DNA of 64,000 bases. It comes from Carettochelys insculpta (Eukaryota; Chordata; Testudines; Carettochelyidae). The position numbers and the translations under genes are program-made. The notes under the pieces were generated by a model that worked only from the letters and a program-made list of their open reading frames with translations, searched no databases and was not told the origin of the DNA. Below, in pieces: positions 20,669-34,181 of this stretch; the first letter of the stretch is position 1; each line of letters begins with the position of its first letter. The stretch is from assembly GCF_033958435.1 (NCBI RefSeq), contig NC_134138.1:22823098-22887097 (forward strand), read 5' to 3'.

Positions 20669-21108
20669 GGAAAGTGAACTGTGTTTGCATAACAAACTTA
20701 TTTTGTTTTCAGAAAATGGTTTATAATTTTAACCCCAAATCAGATGCAAATCTTCACAACTGAAAAGGATTATTCTGATTTTGTTTGGCTGCTAATGAGT
20801 ATCCAATCTTAATGAAAATATTCACTTTTAATTGCCTCAAGGATTCGACTTCAAATGACAGTTAAAACTAATTTCATGTACTAAACGTGCCCTCTAATTC
20901 CTCTACTTTTTTTCATTTTGCAAACACATTTTCTAATTTATTTTAAACAATTTTTATTCCTCTATTTTTATGAGAAAGACCCACAGAAGACCATGGGAAG
21001 CTCACTGACTAAATATTCTAGGAACATATAAAACTTGGTATACAGAAGACATTGCAAATTATGCACCAAATTGGAAAGAGGGAGCAGAAAAAAAATCACT
21101 TTTCCTTA

Positions 21109-21284
21109 CTAGTCACTTTCATTCCCAGTACTGACACCGACCTTCTGTATGCCCTTGGGCAAGTTACTTCCACTGCCGTGCCTCAGTTTGCCCATCTGTA
21201 AAATGGGGAAATGATACTGCCCTCCATTGCAAAGCACTTTTAGCTCTACTGATGCAACTTACTATGAAAGAGCTAGGTATTAAA
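21109..21284 (+). repeat. MIR remnant, array copy 2
   Basis: Equivalent of 2200-2375, with G to A near 21129 and T to A in AAAATGGGGAAATGATAC. Confidence 0.83.
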
Positions 21285-22304
21285 TTATAGCAATTGCATA
21301 ATTAGCTAGGTACACTACAAGAGTGCCTTCCACTGAAACATCAAGTACCGTCCACCTTTTCCAGACACGTACAGTGCAAGTAACTTCTGCTTCTGAGTCG
21401 GGCAAGCATTACTGCCATCAGCTTCCACTGAAGATAAAGGGGGTACTCACATGAGTAAGGGGTAGACCTACAGGATTATAATGGACATGAAAGATGCGCT
21501 GAAGAATATCTTAAAGATAACAACCAGTCCTGTAGCACCTGAAATACTAACAAATGTTTTAAGTCATGAGCTTTTGTGACTAATGCCCACTTCTTCAGAG
21601 TGAGTTTTCAGATTCACGGGTCTTACCTTAAATAAAAGTCTTAGTCTTCAAGGTGCTACAGGACTGTTTGTTATTGGTGAAGCCATAGATTAACAAAGCT
21701 ATCCCGCTGATACTGTTAAAGATGTTGAAACAACACAAACAGAGCTCCCTATGCACTGTATTACATGAAACAAAGGAGACCTGAAGGGTTGAGCCAAAGC
21801 CCACTAGGGTCAATAGACTGAGTGATTTCAGCAAGTACTGAATCATGCCCAAAATCATCAGTGCAGAGAAATTAACAACCACAGCAAGGGAGAAGAACTC
21901 TTTGAGTGGAGTCAAATCAAGGCAGAGACACAGCCCAGCTATGATACAGAAGCTTTATTCAAGGCAAGGGTTTTTCAGACAAACAATGGAGGAAAATGGA
22001 GACTTCTAAGTCAAGAAACGAAACACAGCAGACAAGGCAGCATTTCAGAAAGTTCCTCTGGACCAAAAAAGAAACACTTCTGTCTGTGCCATATTCAGCA
22101 GAAGTACAGGTGGGACAAGTTTACTTGCAAGGCTGGCCAGAGAAAGTGAGCATGAGAGTGACTCATTGGAAATGCTGAAAGATGCACACAGTTGAATATC
22201 ACAAGCATGAACATGGAAGTTCACACTATAGGTCTTAATTTTATACAGCACCACAGAGGTATGCTTGGTGCTACAGAAAAAGAGAGAGGTCATTATTTGG
22301 ATTT

Positions 22305-22509
22305 GGGGGGAGGGGTAGCTCAGTAGTTTGAGCATTGGCCTGCTGAACCCAGGGTTGTGAGCTCAACCCTCGAGGGGGCCAACAGGGATCTAGGGCAAAC
22401 AGATTTAAAAAAAAATGTCAGGAATGGCAATAGGCCCTGCTGTAAGTGCAGGGGACTGTACTCAATGACCTCTGACAGTCCCTTCCAGTTCTATGAGACC
22501 GATAGGTAC
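22305..22509 (+). mobile_element. tRNA-derived SINE, array copy 2
   Basis: Equivalent of 3396-3600. The box A and box B regions are unchanged and one base differs in the linker (AAACAGATTT here, AAATAGATTT in copies 1 and 3). Confidence 0.88.
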
Positions 22510-22851
22510 AGAAGTAGGCCCCAAAAAGATCTCGGTGCTTCTCCAACACAAAGAGAGCCACAGTCCCTACTGCTGATGCTGGACTGGGAGGCAAGAAAGA
22601 AGTAAAGGTCTATGGCCACAGGACATTCTGGTTTGGCTTACACTGACCATGGGAAGATAAAGGATTCAAAAGACGGGATAGCAGAGGATCAGGCAACTGG
22701 TTTCTTGTTCCAGTCAGATCATCTTATTACCTCGTCTTAAATTAAGATGTTAATTTATGTTCATGTTATATTAACACCAGGGGAGAGTTGAGGATACCAG
22801 TGGAAGGATGGCCCACATGCAGGAATTCTGAAGCTCTATTGTTCTATAATT

Positions 22852-23148
22852 CTACAAGCTCCTTTTGTAAGGTGCGAGCCACTCTAAGTTTCTCTTTAAT
22901 CCTAAATTAACGGAGTCAAATCTGCAGCTCAGACATTTCTCTCTCCATTTGATTTTTGAATTTTGTTGTTGTTGTTGTTGGACTGCTACTTCTAAATCTG
23001 GGATATTGAAGTGTTCTCCTACAGGTTTGTATATGTTGCCATTCCTGATGTCTGATTTATGTCCATTTATTCTTCTACATAGAGACTGTCCAGTTTGGCC
23101 AATGTAAATTGCAGTGGGGCATTGCTGGCCCATAATGGCATATATCAT
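22852..23148 (-). pseudogene. PLE GIY-YIG endonuclease fragment, second unit
   Basis: 98 residues with the same YIGQTGQSLCRRINGHK and PVGEHFN motifs. Two replacements separate it from the first copy (I to F in SCRIDS; N to K in GLNRNLE). The glutamine run is retained. Confidence 0.85.
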
Positions 23149-24029
23149 ATTAGTAGATGTGCAGGTAAAGGAGCCCCTGATGATATGGTTGATGTTAGGT
23201 CCTGTGATGATATCACTGGTGTAGATATGTGAGAGAGTTGGCAGTGGGGTTTGTTGCAGGGATCGGTTCCAGGCTTAGAGTTACTGTTTTGTGATCTAGA
23301 GTGGCTGGTGAGGATTTGTTTAAGGCTGGCAGGCTGTCTATAGGCAAGGACAGGCGTGCCTCCCAAGGTCTGTGAAAGTGAAAGATCATTGTTCAGGATG
23401 GGTTGCAGATCACTGATGATGCAATGGAGAGGCCTTAGGTGGGGGCTGTGTGTGATGGTCAGTGGTGTTCTCTTGTTTTCCTTGCGAGGCCTGTCTTGCA
23501 GCAGGTGACTTCTGGGTATCCATCTGGCTCTGTCAATCTGTTCCCTCACTTCCTTAGGTGGGTATTGTAGTTTGAGGAAAGCTTGGTAAAGGTCTTGTAG
23601 ATGTTTGTCTCTGTCTGATGGATCAGAGCAAATACGGTTGTACCTTAGTGCCTCGCTGTATACAATGGATTGTGTAGTGTGCCCTCGATGGAAGCTGGAG
23701 GCGTGTAGATAAGCATAGCGGTCCATGGGTTTTCGGTACAGGGTGGTATTGATGTGACCATCGCTTATCTGCACAGTAGCGTCCAGGAAGTGAATCTCTT
23801 GTGTGGACTGGCCCAGGCTAAGGTTGATGGTCGGGTAGAAACTGTTGAAATTATGGTGGAACTCTTCAAGAGCCTCCTTCCCGTGGGTCCAGATGATGAA
23901 GATGTCATCAATGCAGTGCAGGTAGAGGAGGGGCGCTAGGGGAAAAGAACTGAGAAAGCGTTGTTCCAGGTCAGCCATAAAAATGTTGGCATACTGTGGG
24001 GTCATGTGGGTGAAACAGAATGTTCCCAA
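23145..24029 (-). pseudogene. PLE reverse-transcriptase fragment, second unit
   Basis: The frame is 294 residues as in the first copy and keeps IDDIFIIW. Replacements relative to 4236-5120 include Y to H before SPHLRPL, QR to HC after RPL, and R to Q in LSRTLGG. These are scattered and look neutral. Confidence 0.87.
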
Positions 24030-24508
24030 AATGCAGAGCGAAAAGAAAATCTAAGTGTTCAGCCTGCCGTACTAGCGCGTCTGACCAATAAACAAGGGAA
24101 GAGTAGTAAAGGGACTCCTGATCCCTTCCAGCCAACCTTCTCTTATACAGCCTTACTCATCTGTATTTATTCCATGATTTGCTGAGAGAACGCATGGCAT
24201 GTTTCAAAAATGTGAGTACGTCCTATGGTATCCAGAGGGGGCTTCCTGTGGGAGATTGGAAAAAAATGTGCTTCCCATATGAATCAGACGCTGAAACTGA
24301 CACCACTTCACTAGCAAGGAACGTGAACACGTGCAGCAGGGTTGCCAGTGGGGTAAGCCATCAGTCTAGATCAGGAGTGTCCCTTTAAAGACCCGCGCAG
24401 ACAAACTTGCACACGGGCTCTGTCGCAGATGGGGCACAATGGAAAGTAAATGAAGGGTTGACTTTTTATTAAATCAGACTAAAAGGCACTTCTATTAGAT
24501 TGGTGTCA

Positions 24509-26080
24509 ATCTGGTGTCTGGCCTCTGTAACTTTGTTCTCACCCACAATTGTTTCCGATTTGGGGACAATTTATACCTCCAGATTAGTGGAACTGCTATG
24601 GGCACCTGCATGGCCCCACAATATGCTAATATTTTTATGGCTGACCTGGAAAAATGATTCCTCAGCTCTCGTCCACTATTACCCCTCCTCTAACTTACGA
24701 TACATCGATGACATCTTTATGATTTGGACCCATGGTATAGAGACTCTAGAAGAATTCCACAGAGACTTTAACAATCTGCACCCCACCATCAACTTATGCC
24801 TCATCTACTCCACCCAAGAAATACATTTCCTGGACACTACAGTACAGATCAAGGATGGCCTGATTGGTACCACACTCTACCAGAAACCCACTGATAGCCA
24901 TACTTACCTACATGCTTCTAGCTTCCATCCTGCACACACAACTAGATCCATTGTTTACAGTCAAGCCCTTAGGTACAATCGCATTTGCTCTGATCCTACT
25001 GACAGAGACTGAAAACTACAAGATCTCTACCAAATATTCATAAACCTGAATTACCTACCAGGAGAAATAAAAAAACAAATCAGTGGGGCCAAACGAATAC
25101 CCAGAGACCAGCTACTCCAAGATAGGCCCAAAAAAGCCAAGAACAGAACACCACCGGTCATTACCTACAGTCCCCAACTCAAACCACTGCAAAGCATTAT
25201 TAGAGACCTACAACCTATCCTTAATCAGGATGCCACACTCCAGAAGGCCCTACGTGACAGGCCTGTTCTCCTCTACAAACAACCTCTCAACCTCATGAGG
25301 ATTCTCACCAACAGCCACAGTCTATACTGCAGCAACACCAGTCCTGGAACTTTTCCTTGCAACAAGACCCATTGCCGACTTTGTCCACATATCTATTCTG
25401 GAGATACCATCACTGGACCTAACCAGATTATTCACAGAATCATGGGCACATTCTCATGTTCCTCAACTAACATCATAGATGCCATCATGTGCCAACAATG
25501 CCTTCATGTTTTGTACATTGGCCAGACTTCAAACTCTCTTAGACAAAGAATTAATTGGCATAAAACAGACACAAACGCTCCTGATTGACAAACCTGTCAG
25601 TCAGCACTTTAATGGAGTGAGCCAGTCTGTTAATGACCTGAAAGTTTGCATCTTACTGAAGAGGAATTTTCATAGCAGTTTGGAAAGAGAGGCTGCTGAA
25701 CTCTCTTTTATATTCCAATTCGACACATTAACAAATGGTTTGAGCCGGGATGGGAATTTTCTAGGTCATTATAGGGGCTCTTATACATACTTGGCTTTAT
25801 CTAATTCTTGACTCTTCCCCCACCCCGACTTCTGCCCCTCTACTCTCTGATTTGCTCACTTTGATAATATTTTTCTGACTTGTCAACCTTGATTACAATT
25901 TTTGGTTCTCTGTGCCTTAAATATTGAGTCTGTTCTGGTGTGGCTATGGTCTGAAGAAGTGGGTCTGTCCCACAAAAGCTCATCACCTAAAAAATAATTT
26001 TGTTAGTCTTTAAAGTGCTACTGGACTGCTTTTCTGTTTTGATAGTATATAGACTAGCACAGTTCTCTCTCTGTTTCTAT
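24509..26080 (+). mobile_element. Plus-strand PLE, second unit
   Basis: Equivalent of 5600-7170 with full tail near 25951-26080. It differs by single bases, for example ACGGGC to ATGGGC near 25443, and by a 1-bp insertion near 24692. Confidence 0.87.
24551..25811 (+). pseudogene. Broken PLE protein with extra frameshift, second unit
   Basis: The catalytic block reads RYIDDIFMIW as in the first copy. An added A just before it (CTAACTTACG here, CTACTTACG at 5783-5791) moves the upstream PLE reading frame out of register. The first copy preserves the PLE reading PLLYLRYIDD, so the insertion is derived here. The TGA after SDPTDRD and the downstream frame change in the endonuclease are shared. 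Confidence 0.87.
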
Positions 26081-27129
26081 CACACTGACGCTGTCCTGAA
26101 AGGTAAAGGCAGCTTCCACTCAGGGAACGGTTGTCATCAAGCTTTTGTTTGCATTTAAGGGTGTCTCCCCACCCAAATCTCAGCCACAACTGCAGCCCTT
26201 CACCTTCCCTCTGCTAACCTCTCCAAAAGGGGCAGGAGAGGGAGACAATGAGCTCCACTTCCCCAGAGCTGCCCGGCTATGGAAGAGCATGCACAGCTCA
26301 GTCTCCTCCAGGGTGGCCCAGCATCTTTGCTTCCTGGATGTTCCAGTAGGCTTTGATCCTCCCAGCAACATGACAACTCCAGGAACTCTTCCCTCTTCCG
26401 GCCTGCACCACATTAGCACAATCTGTCCCATCTGTGGAGGACCAACGAGGGCAGACGCTTCCCAACCCTTGCTCAGCCATATATACTCTGATCCCCCAAT
26501 GGAAGTGGAGCTGCTTCAAACTCTTAGCCATGGCTAGGGCTGTGCCAAATTCACAGTCCATTTTAGTGAATTTCATGGTCATATGATTTTAAATACAGTA
26601 AGTTCATCATTTCAGATATTTAAATCTGAAATGTCATATTTGTGTAATTGCAGAGGTCCTGACCCAAAAGGGAGCTGTGGGGGGGGGGGGTTGCAAGGTT
26701 ATTATATGGGGATTGCCTGCTGCATTGTTCTGCTTCCCTGCAGCTCCCACCACCGACATGAGTGCCAGGGACCCGATACTTCCTACTGCCCGGCACCAGG
26801 GCCCCTGGTAATCCCCAAGACCATATCCTTCAGGGAAGAGGGCTTGGAGGAAGGGGTGAGGTGGGTGGGAGCAGAGCAGGGGCTAGGCTTAGGGGAAGCG
26901 TACTGATACCCCAAGACCACAAGGAGTCATGTGCCTGCAACTGCCTGTGGGCCAGACGGTGAGCCTGCTCAGGGAGTAGATGGCCCGTAGACTATGAGTT
27001 TAGAACGTGTGTGAACAATAATGGGGTTAATCATGATTTAGCATTTAGCAATCCCACCACTCAGGGTTCACCACAGAGAGGATGAGCCCAAGAGAAAAAA
27101 AGCCAATTCCCTGCTATAGTTTTACTGCA

Positions 27130-27280
27130 TGTCTGCTCTACTGAGAAGAGCTGATGTAACCAGATCAGTTGGACAGAGAAGCTGGGGAGAGGTCATATCT
27201 TTTACTGGACCTACTTCTGTTGGGGGGCAGTGGGAGGAAAGAGATAGACGATTCTCAGCTATACAGAGCTCTGCCAGAAT
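27130..27280 (-). mobile_element. Second-subfamily PLE-type tail, second unit
   Basis: Equivalent of 8225-8375 with one base change (GGGATAG to GAGATAG near 27242). Confidence 0.48.
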
Positions 27281-28214
27281 GCTTTTTCTCCACTCTAATT
27301 GTTTTTTTCAGGGTGCTGGTGTTGCAGATAGGCAGAAGGGGATGGAGGTTAGAGTAACTATAATATCCAGCCACGTGCACAAGTAGGAACCATGCCCTCA
27401 GTGACTCGGTGGCTAGTACCTGCCTCTCTAACCAAGAGAAGTTGATGCAGTAAAAGGTATGATTTCAACCACCTTGTTTCTCATTTGGAGCAGAGTCAGA
27501 ACTCACCGTCTCTTGGGCCTATGCCCCTCTAATTTGGAACTGTTCTTGTCACTTACTCTAGACCTAGCACCCGTACTCTGGGAGGACAGATTAAGGTTCT
27601 GTGAAGTTCAGAAGAGACACAGAAGTGAAAGAAAAGTTTGTGACTCCAACACCTTCCACTCTGCAGTTGAAACAGATACTAACTGCGCAGTCTGAGAGAG
27701 CACGGTTCCTCTTTGTAAACATGGCAGCATATTACAGAGACTCTGACGCTACCCCCCTCCACCCCCCACTGATAACACCAACAGCATGGATAAACAGGCT
27801 TCTGTCCAGTATTCCTTCCTTCCTTCCCCCTGTACACAGAGAGAGAGAGAGAGAGAGAGACCTGAGCTCATCCAGCACCAGAAAGATCATAAGTGGGGAA
27901 AAAAAAAAAAAAAAAAAAAAACCTATACAAACTGGTGCCAAACTGCAGAGTCATCACAGCAGCTGTCTGAAAGCTCAGATGACTGCGTCTGGCTGAGCAT
28001 AACCGGGCTACTACTCTCTGTAACAGCCACATCCTCCCTGACTGAACTGACTTGATTTCTCCTCTCTTGATGTTCACAACTCCACATTAACTGCCACTGA
28101 TGGGCCACATCCTCTGTGACTGAACAGACCTTGTCAACTCTGGCCCTCCCCTTGACTGAGGCTCCCTCTTTAAACCCTCCTCTGAACCCCACCCCCACTC
28201 ATGCACCTAACAAA

Positions 28215-28299
28215 GCGGGTCTTTGCTCATGAAAGCTGATGCTCCGAAATATCTGGTAGTCTATGAGGTGCCACAGGACTTCTTGTTGTCTCTGTAATA
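28215..28299 (+). mobile_element. Truncated PLE tail, second unit
   Basis: Equivalent of 9318-9402, starting inside the hammerhead-like stem II. Confidence 0.72.
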
Positions 28300-29865
28300 A
28301 CAGCAACCTCATCTAGGCCAGTAACAAACGGTGCATATTTGGCTTTGGTACAGAGCTCTGAAGTGGCAGTTACAGTGTCTGACACAAGAGTACTCCCATG
28401 AAAGGTTCAGGCCAGGTAACCGTGTGCCATCCTGTCAGCATTAAAGTATCTACGATGAAAAAACTAAAGCTTCCGATTCTTCCGCCCCCACCACCAACTC
28501 AATGTGCTTTGTACCTCATCCACCTCAACTGTTCAATCACAGTCCAGGGAGCAACAACATTTCCCTGGCAAATGGCCTCAAATTGTTTCTTTCCTGACAA
28601 GCTCCTCCTGCAATTGAGGCGGTGCATAAAGGGGTGGTTGTTCAAAGGGTTACTTGGGTGCATGAATTATTGCAAAAGTAAACAAGAGACTCAAGCATTG
28701 ACCATCATAATTATTATGAAATGATTTGTTTGGGGCTAATCCTGGCCTAGGCACTATATGAGGAAAGAAAGACAATCCCCAGCCCATAAGATGTTGCAAT
28801 CTAACACATAATATATTATTCTTTTTTCTTATATTATGTTAATATGCAGAGACCCCAGTCAGCATCAGGGTCCTGACAAGTGGGCGTGGAGATTATAATA
28901 GATGAATAAACAAAGAAGAGACAGAAACCAAAAAATCGCTCTGATTCAAAGAAAACCTTCGCAGCATCTCACCATTAGACACCAGTTTTCAATTGCAGAT
29001 CACAAAGCACTTCACAAAGTAGGTCAGTATCATCATCACAGGGAGATGATGCGACTTGCCCAAGGACAGGCGGAGGCAAGCACAGAACCCAAATCTTATG
29101 GGTACAGTCCTGCACTTCAGCTCCTAGGGACACAGTCTTCCATGGTGCAACAAGCTATGGACATGCATAAAAGGGGTAATGTTTCCGAAACGGTGGAGTG
29201 TTTTCCTCTCAGACATGAAGGACCAGCTGAGGCACGGAAATGTGCCTGTTCTAGTTCAGCAGCTCTCAGTCTTTCCAGGCTACTGTACTTATATTAGATT
29301 CATAAAATCAACTGGAATAAAAATGTTGTACTTACATTTCCATGTACAGTACACAGAGCAACACGGACAAATAACTGAATGAAATTTTAGTCTGTACTGA
29401 CTTTGATGCAGCCTGTTGCAAAACTAGCCAAAGCTCTAGATAATATGGGTGTGCCTCCTGGAAGACTGCTGTGTGCCTCTGCAGGGGCAGATGTACCAAT
29501 AGCCGGGGCCAGTTTCCCCACATGCTAATGTGGCAGGACAGAAGGAGGCACAATCAGTTTTAATGTGGCGGGCTCCACTTTGGTAAAACTGGGGAAGGCT
29601 GCCTAAATTCATAGAGTAAGTGACCAGGAATCAGGAGAGGATTAGACATTAGAAAACAGGATGAAATGAGAAAGGGAGCCTTTATAGTGAACATCAGAAA
29701 ATTCTCCTCAGGGTGTGCGCTGTCAGAATGTAGAGTACTGTTAAAAGAGCTACACAGTCACAGGGCCTTCAGCCAGGGCATCTTGCTCATCTGAACTTGA
29801 CTGGTCTTGGCTGAATTTGACCATAGGTTGGTTCCTTGAAGGCAGCAACTGTATCCACCTTTAAG

Positions 29866-30299
29866 GGCTCGTCTAGACGCTCTCCCCGCCCCGTCCCGTC
29901 CCCTCTCACCAGGAAATAAACATTTTTTTCTGGAAAAAAACCCAAAACTTTTACATGGCCCTGCAGGATAATTTGAGATCAGTGGGCTTTTCTCTCAAAA
30001 TAAGTACTCCAGCTCTGCAAAGTGTTTTCAGAACCTTCCCCCCCCCTCGCCCCCGGCCCTTTCAAGGTCAAAAAGGAATGCATGTGAACAAAACACAGCT
30101 ATTACAGGCTCATGTAAAAGCTCCTTTTGCAATGCTGGGACTGTGAGCTGCAGCTGTAAAGGAGAACGCTCCCTTTTGCAATGCTGTGGCTCTGTGTGAA
30201 TGCGATTTTCCAACATTACTTAGACATTATAATGTCAAAATAAGGAACAAAACAAAACAAAAAACAAAACAAAACCAACCCTGTAGTGTAGACACAGCC
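29866..30299. mobile_element. GGCT-ended MITE, second unit
   Basis: Equivalent of 10969-11402 with TAAG on both sides. It lacks the 10-bp duplication at the right end seen in copy 1, so the duplication arose after the array formed or was lost here. Confidence 0.65.
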
Positions 30300-31461
30300 T
30301 AAGTTTGCACAGCCACAAGCTATCAGCCAGCTTCTTGTAGATTATTTGCCCAAGGCTACTGGTTTAACAGAAGTTCTGACAATGGAGGCTGAACAGCACA
30401 AGGCCCTGGAGAATAAGCTACAAGGAATAAGCCTGAACCAGCTGAAGGGTCACCACAATGACTGCTAAAATAAGTACATTTCATTTTTGTAATAGGTTTG
30501 TCTCCTCTCACGCATCATCAACTTCTTTATCTAAGAGTTGCCACACCATCATACGATGACCATAACTCAAGTAGAATCATTAGCAATACATGTAGCCGTC
30601 ATCAGGCCAATAATTTTATTCAGAAATGGACAGTTCAAAGGTCCCAAGTCCGTGAAGCCAGATACTGTCCCTTGCCACAGGCGTACAGCATAGCGTGTTA
30701 AAAAGAAGAGTTGGAAATTTAGCTGGTTAGTGAGTCACAATACATAATTGCGTTCACATAATTTTGAATGCTGGATCTCTGCAGTAAGAACTCCTTTTGG
30801 AGGAATGCTGCAATTACCTTCACAGAACTTCACGCAAGCAAATGAGGAATAACATTGTGTTCTGTTCAACTAATGACCATGTATCCAAAAGAAACACTGT
30901 CCCCAGCTTCAACATAGAAAGCCTCACGATCCACAAGTTGGAAAAAACTAGAGGGGAAGCTGTCTACGGTAATTAAATGGCTCCTATCACTGTGATATCA
31001 GGGCAACACCACACAATATTCATAGGATTTTTCACCCATGAAAGGCAGAGCTGAGCTACTGCCCCATTTCACAGATGAGGGGACAGAGGCTAAGTGACCT
31101 TTCACAAGGTTGCACAGGAAGTCTGAATCAAAGCCAGGATGTAACCCTGGTCTTCCATGCCCCAGATCACCATGCAAATCCCTGTCTCATGGGGCTACTC
31201 TTAAAAGTATCTCCAAGGTTTTCAGTACTGCTTTGTTCAACTTTTATTAATAGGTCATCTTGTATGCAGGGAATGATAAGGTTCATGAGTCTCCTGGTTA
31301 GGTCACCTAGATTTCATGGTCTACGTACAGCCAGTGATGAAGCTGGGAGTTCTTCTCAGTGTGTCTAATTAAAACACACCACACAAACGCTCTCCCTTCA
31401 TCAGTTCATCACAGGCTCAGTTCCAGTAGAAAGCTCAGTGTCACATCCCTTTCCCCTACCA

Positions 31462-31609
31462 GTGCCAATCTTCTCTATCAGAATATAAACTCTTGGGGGC
31501 AGGGGTGCTCTACTGTGTCTGTACAGTACCTAGCACAAGGGAGACCCATTTTGCCTACTCCCTAGCCATCACTGTACTAAACATGGTAAACCATAACAAT
31601 AAAACGTAT
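31462..31609 (+). repeat. L2 3' end, second unit
   Basis: Equivalent of 12575-12722 with single-base changes such as CTATCGG to CTATCAG. Confidence 0.68.
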
Positions 31610-31903
31610 TTTTAAATCAGGATCATAAACCCTGGAAAACAGACTCCTTATATGGAACGCATGACACCAACTTAAACGAAGCAATATAAACAGCTGTCTG
31701 GTGAGTACATTCAACAGTGCCAGCTTCTTCTAAAATGTTCCCGGTGCTGAGAGTACGAGACGTAGCTAATTTATATTGGCAGCATCTCTAGCACACAGCT
31801 CTGTATACACACAGCTAATACGTAACATCCTCATCTATCACATCACAGACCTTGTAATACCAGTTTCCCTTACTCCCCTTTCACTTTATGCAAAACTTAA
31901 GCT

Positions 31904-32800
31904 GTGGAACACAAGCTGCCCGATGGAATAGAACACTACATTCCTCTCCTGGGAATCTACAGTAGGAGCCACACAAAAGCTAATTTTATTGCATTTTTCA
32001 CATTCTTACCAAGTCAACAAAAAAAAAAGTGTTTGTTTCAAACGGGACAAGGCTATTTCAAAATCTATCTGTTTTCAAGGAATATTGTTACACTGACAAT
32101 GGTTACACAAAGCCAAAAGAGGAGCACACCAATAGCAGGACAAATAAACATTTGTGACTCACAGGCCCCATCAGACGCAGCACCAGATATCACTGGTCAG
32201 GATCTTAGTGACAGTGGGGGGGTTATGGCAAGAGGTGAGAATTCAGGAGCTCTAAATTTTGCCTCTACCAAGAATGTGCAACACCTACAAACATGCAACT
32301 CGGAGAAGACACTGAGTTGCAAGTGGAGAGCTCGTCTGAGTGCGTGGTGGCACAATATTGACTCTCCCTCCCTCCCTGGCAGGGTTGTTCCAGACATAGC
32401 CGCAAAAGGGTTTTCGGCGAGAGCTGCACATTCAGGGGAGATGAAGTCTGGGAACCAGCAGTGTGCCAGCAGGTGGGGTTTTGCTTGCTCACTTTCCAAG
32501 GAGAGGAGAAAGAGGTGCTCTACCTCAACAGCCTCAGCTTTCCCACTGACTTGCCGTTTGCAGCTTCTGCCACATACAGCTGCACAGCAAGGGCAGGCTG
32601 CACTCCCAGCCAGCAAGTCTAGAGGCCTAATGAGCATTCGAGATAAGCAGGCTGCAGAAAAAGAGATGCCTCCTGATGAGATGAGTATGCTGGATGTCGC
32701 TCACATTCCTGCATTCTGTGAGACAGGCTTGGTTCAACTGAGTGGACATTTTGTAACCATACATCTTTGCAGAGAGAACTCCAGAACAGCTGTCATCTAG
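31904..32800 (+). other. Unrecognised 298-residue open frame
   Basis: This is the longest open frame in the window that is not transposon-derived. The N-terminal part (HKLPDGIEHYIPLLG...) and the rest (equivalent to 13102-13914) are in one frame here only because an A run near 32025 has a different length. No domain, signal peptide or membrane segment is recognised. The likely explanation is chance openness of GC-rich sequence. Confidence 0.25.
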
Positions 32801-33178
32801 CAGCTGACATTTTCCAAAGTTAGGTGTGTATGTGGGACTATGCAAGCCTGTTCATGCCTTCCCACTTTGGGCACACATTTCCCCAACATGTTTCTGCAAA
32901 GATGTGGGGGGGGGGGGGTGGCACATGAGTACATGATCAAGTACCTGACCCGAGCATGCACGTGCTCTCTTTCATGCATACACATAGGATTTGTGTGTGT
33001 AACTTAGGCACACTTAAATATACACATCAGTGACTAAATAAAAAAAAAACACACACTTCCTTATAACTATACAGATGGCTGTGTGTACACAGACATATAT
33101 TTACACACATACACAGGATGTTTCTGTCCATACAAGGTATGTCTCCACAGGGATAAAACCCATGGCTGGTCTGGCTCA

Positions 33179-33891
33179 GTTGATCCAGGCTTGCAGGGCT
33201 GGGGTTCAGTGGATGAAAAAAATCACTTTGTAGCTTAGTAACAGAGAAAGTTGTGCTAGTCTATATACTACGAAAACAAAAAAGCAGTCCAGTAGCAAGT
33301 CTAAGACTAACAAAATAACTTATTAGGTGACGAGTATCGGAGGGGTAGCCGTGTTAGTCTGGATCTGCAACAGCAACAAAGGGTCCTGTGGCACCTTACA
33401 GACTAACAGAAAAGTTTTGAGCATGAGCTTTCATGAGCACAGACTCACTTCATCAGATGCTCACGTCTGTGCTCACGAAAGCTCACGCTCAAAACTTTTC
33501 TGTTCGTCTACAAGGTGCCACAGGACCCTTCGTTGCTGTTATTAGGTGACGGGCTTTTGTGGGACAGACCCACTTCTTCAGACCACAGCCATACCAGAAC
33601 AGACTCAATATTTAAGACACAGAGAACCAAAAACAGTAATCAATAGTAATCAATTCTTGGTTCTCTGTGCCTTAAATCTTGAGCCTGTTCTGGTATGGCT
33701 GCGATCTGAAGAAGTGGGTCTCTCCCACGAAAGCCTGTCACCTAATAAGTTATTTTGTTAGTCTCTGAAGCGCTACCGGACTGCTTTTTTGTTTTCACAG
33801 TATATAGACTAGCACGACTTTCTCTCTCTTACTAATCTACAAGGTGATTCTTTTCATCCACTGAACCCCAGCCCTGCAAGCCTGGATCAAC
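33179..33891. mobile_element. Nested PLE palindrome, second unit
   Basis: Equivalent of 14297-15009, with the inner hairpin at 33332-33538 and TTATTAGGTGAC at 33320-33331 and 33539-33550. The arms differ from the first copy by single bases (CAGGCTTTTG to CGGGCTTTTG near 33552). Confidence 0.85.
33419..33462 (-). ncRNA. Hammerhead-like motif, second unit
   Basis: Identical to 14537-14580, with the 6-bp stem I GAGCAU/AUGCUC. Confidence 0.55.
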
Positions 33892-34181
33892 AATTATTAT
33901 GTTAGTCTTTAAAGTGCTACTGGACTGCTTTCTTGTTTTCACCTTGTAGATGTTTGGGCTCAGGCCAAAGTGGAACTTTGAGTGTGGGGGAGGTCCCAGA
34001 GGTCAGGCTCCAGACAGACTCAGCAGACTATGGCCAGCTGCAACCACACCCAAGGGATTTGTATCCATGTCTAGATGCACCTGTTCTTTCTGTGGCAGCC
34101 TTTTTTCTGTAACACACTAAGAAAAACTTCTTCCTACAAAGAATCAAACAAGTGCTTAAACCAACCACCACACGCATTGTA

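Larger units (their letters stand above)
3925..22833. repeat. Complete array unit, inferred natural boundaries
   Basis: The last copy loses homology after 41713, whose equivalents are 3924 and 22833. If the array is a simple tandem duplication, the unit ends there and the next begins at 3925 and 22834. This unit is 18909 bp and the next (22834-41713) is 18880 bp. The inferred junction falls 18 bp beyond the stop codon end of the minus-strand PLE endonuclease fragment, so the breakpoint lies at or inside a PLE copy. The boundary is inferred from one array edge only. Confidence 0.7.
22834..24034 (-). mobile_element. Minus-strand PLE, second array unit
   Basis: Equivalent of 3925-5125. Homology to this element is absent after the third copy of the preceding sequence (41713), which defines the inferred junction at 22833/22834. 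Confidence 0.85.
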
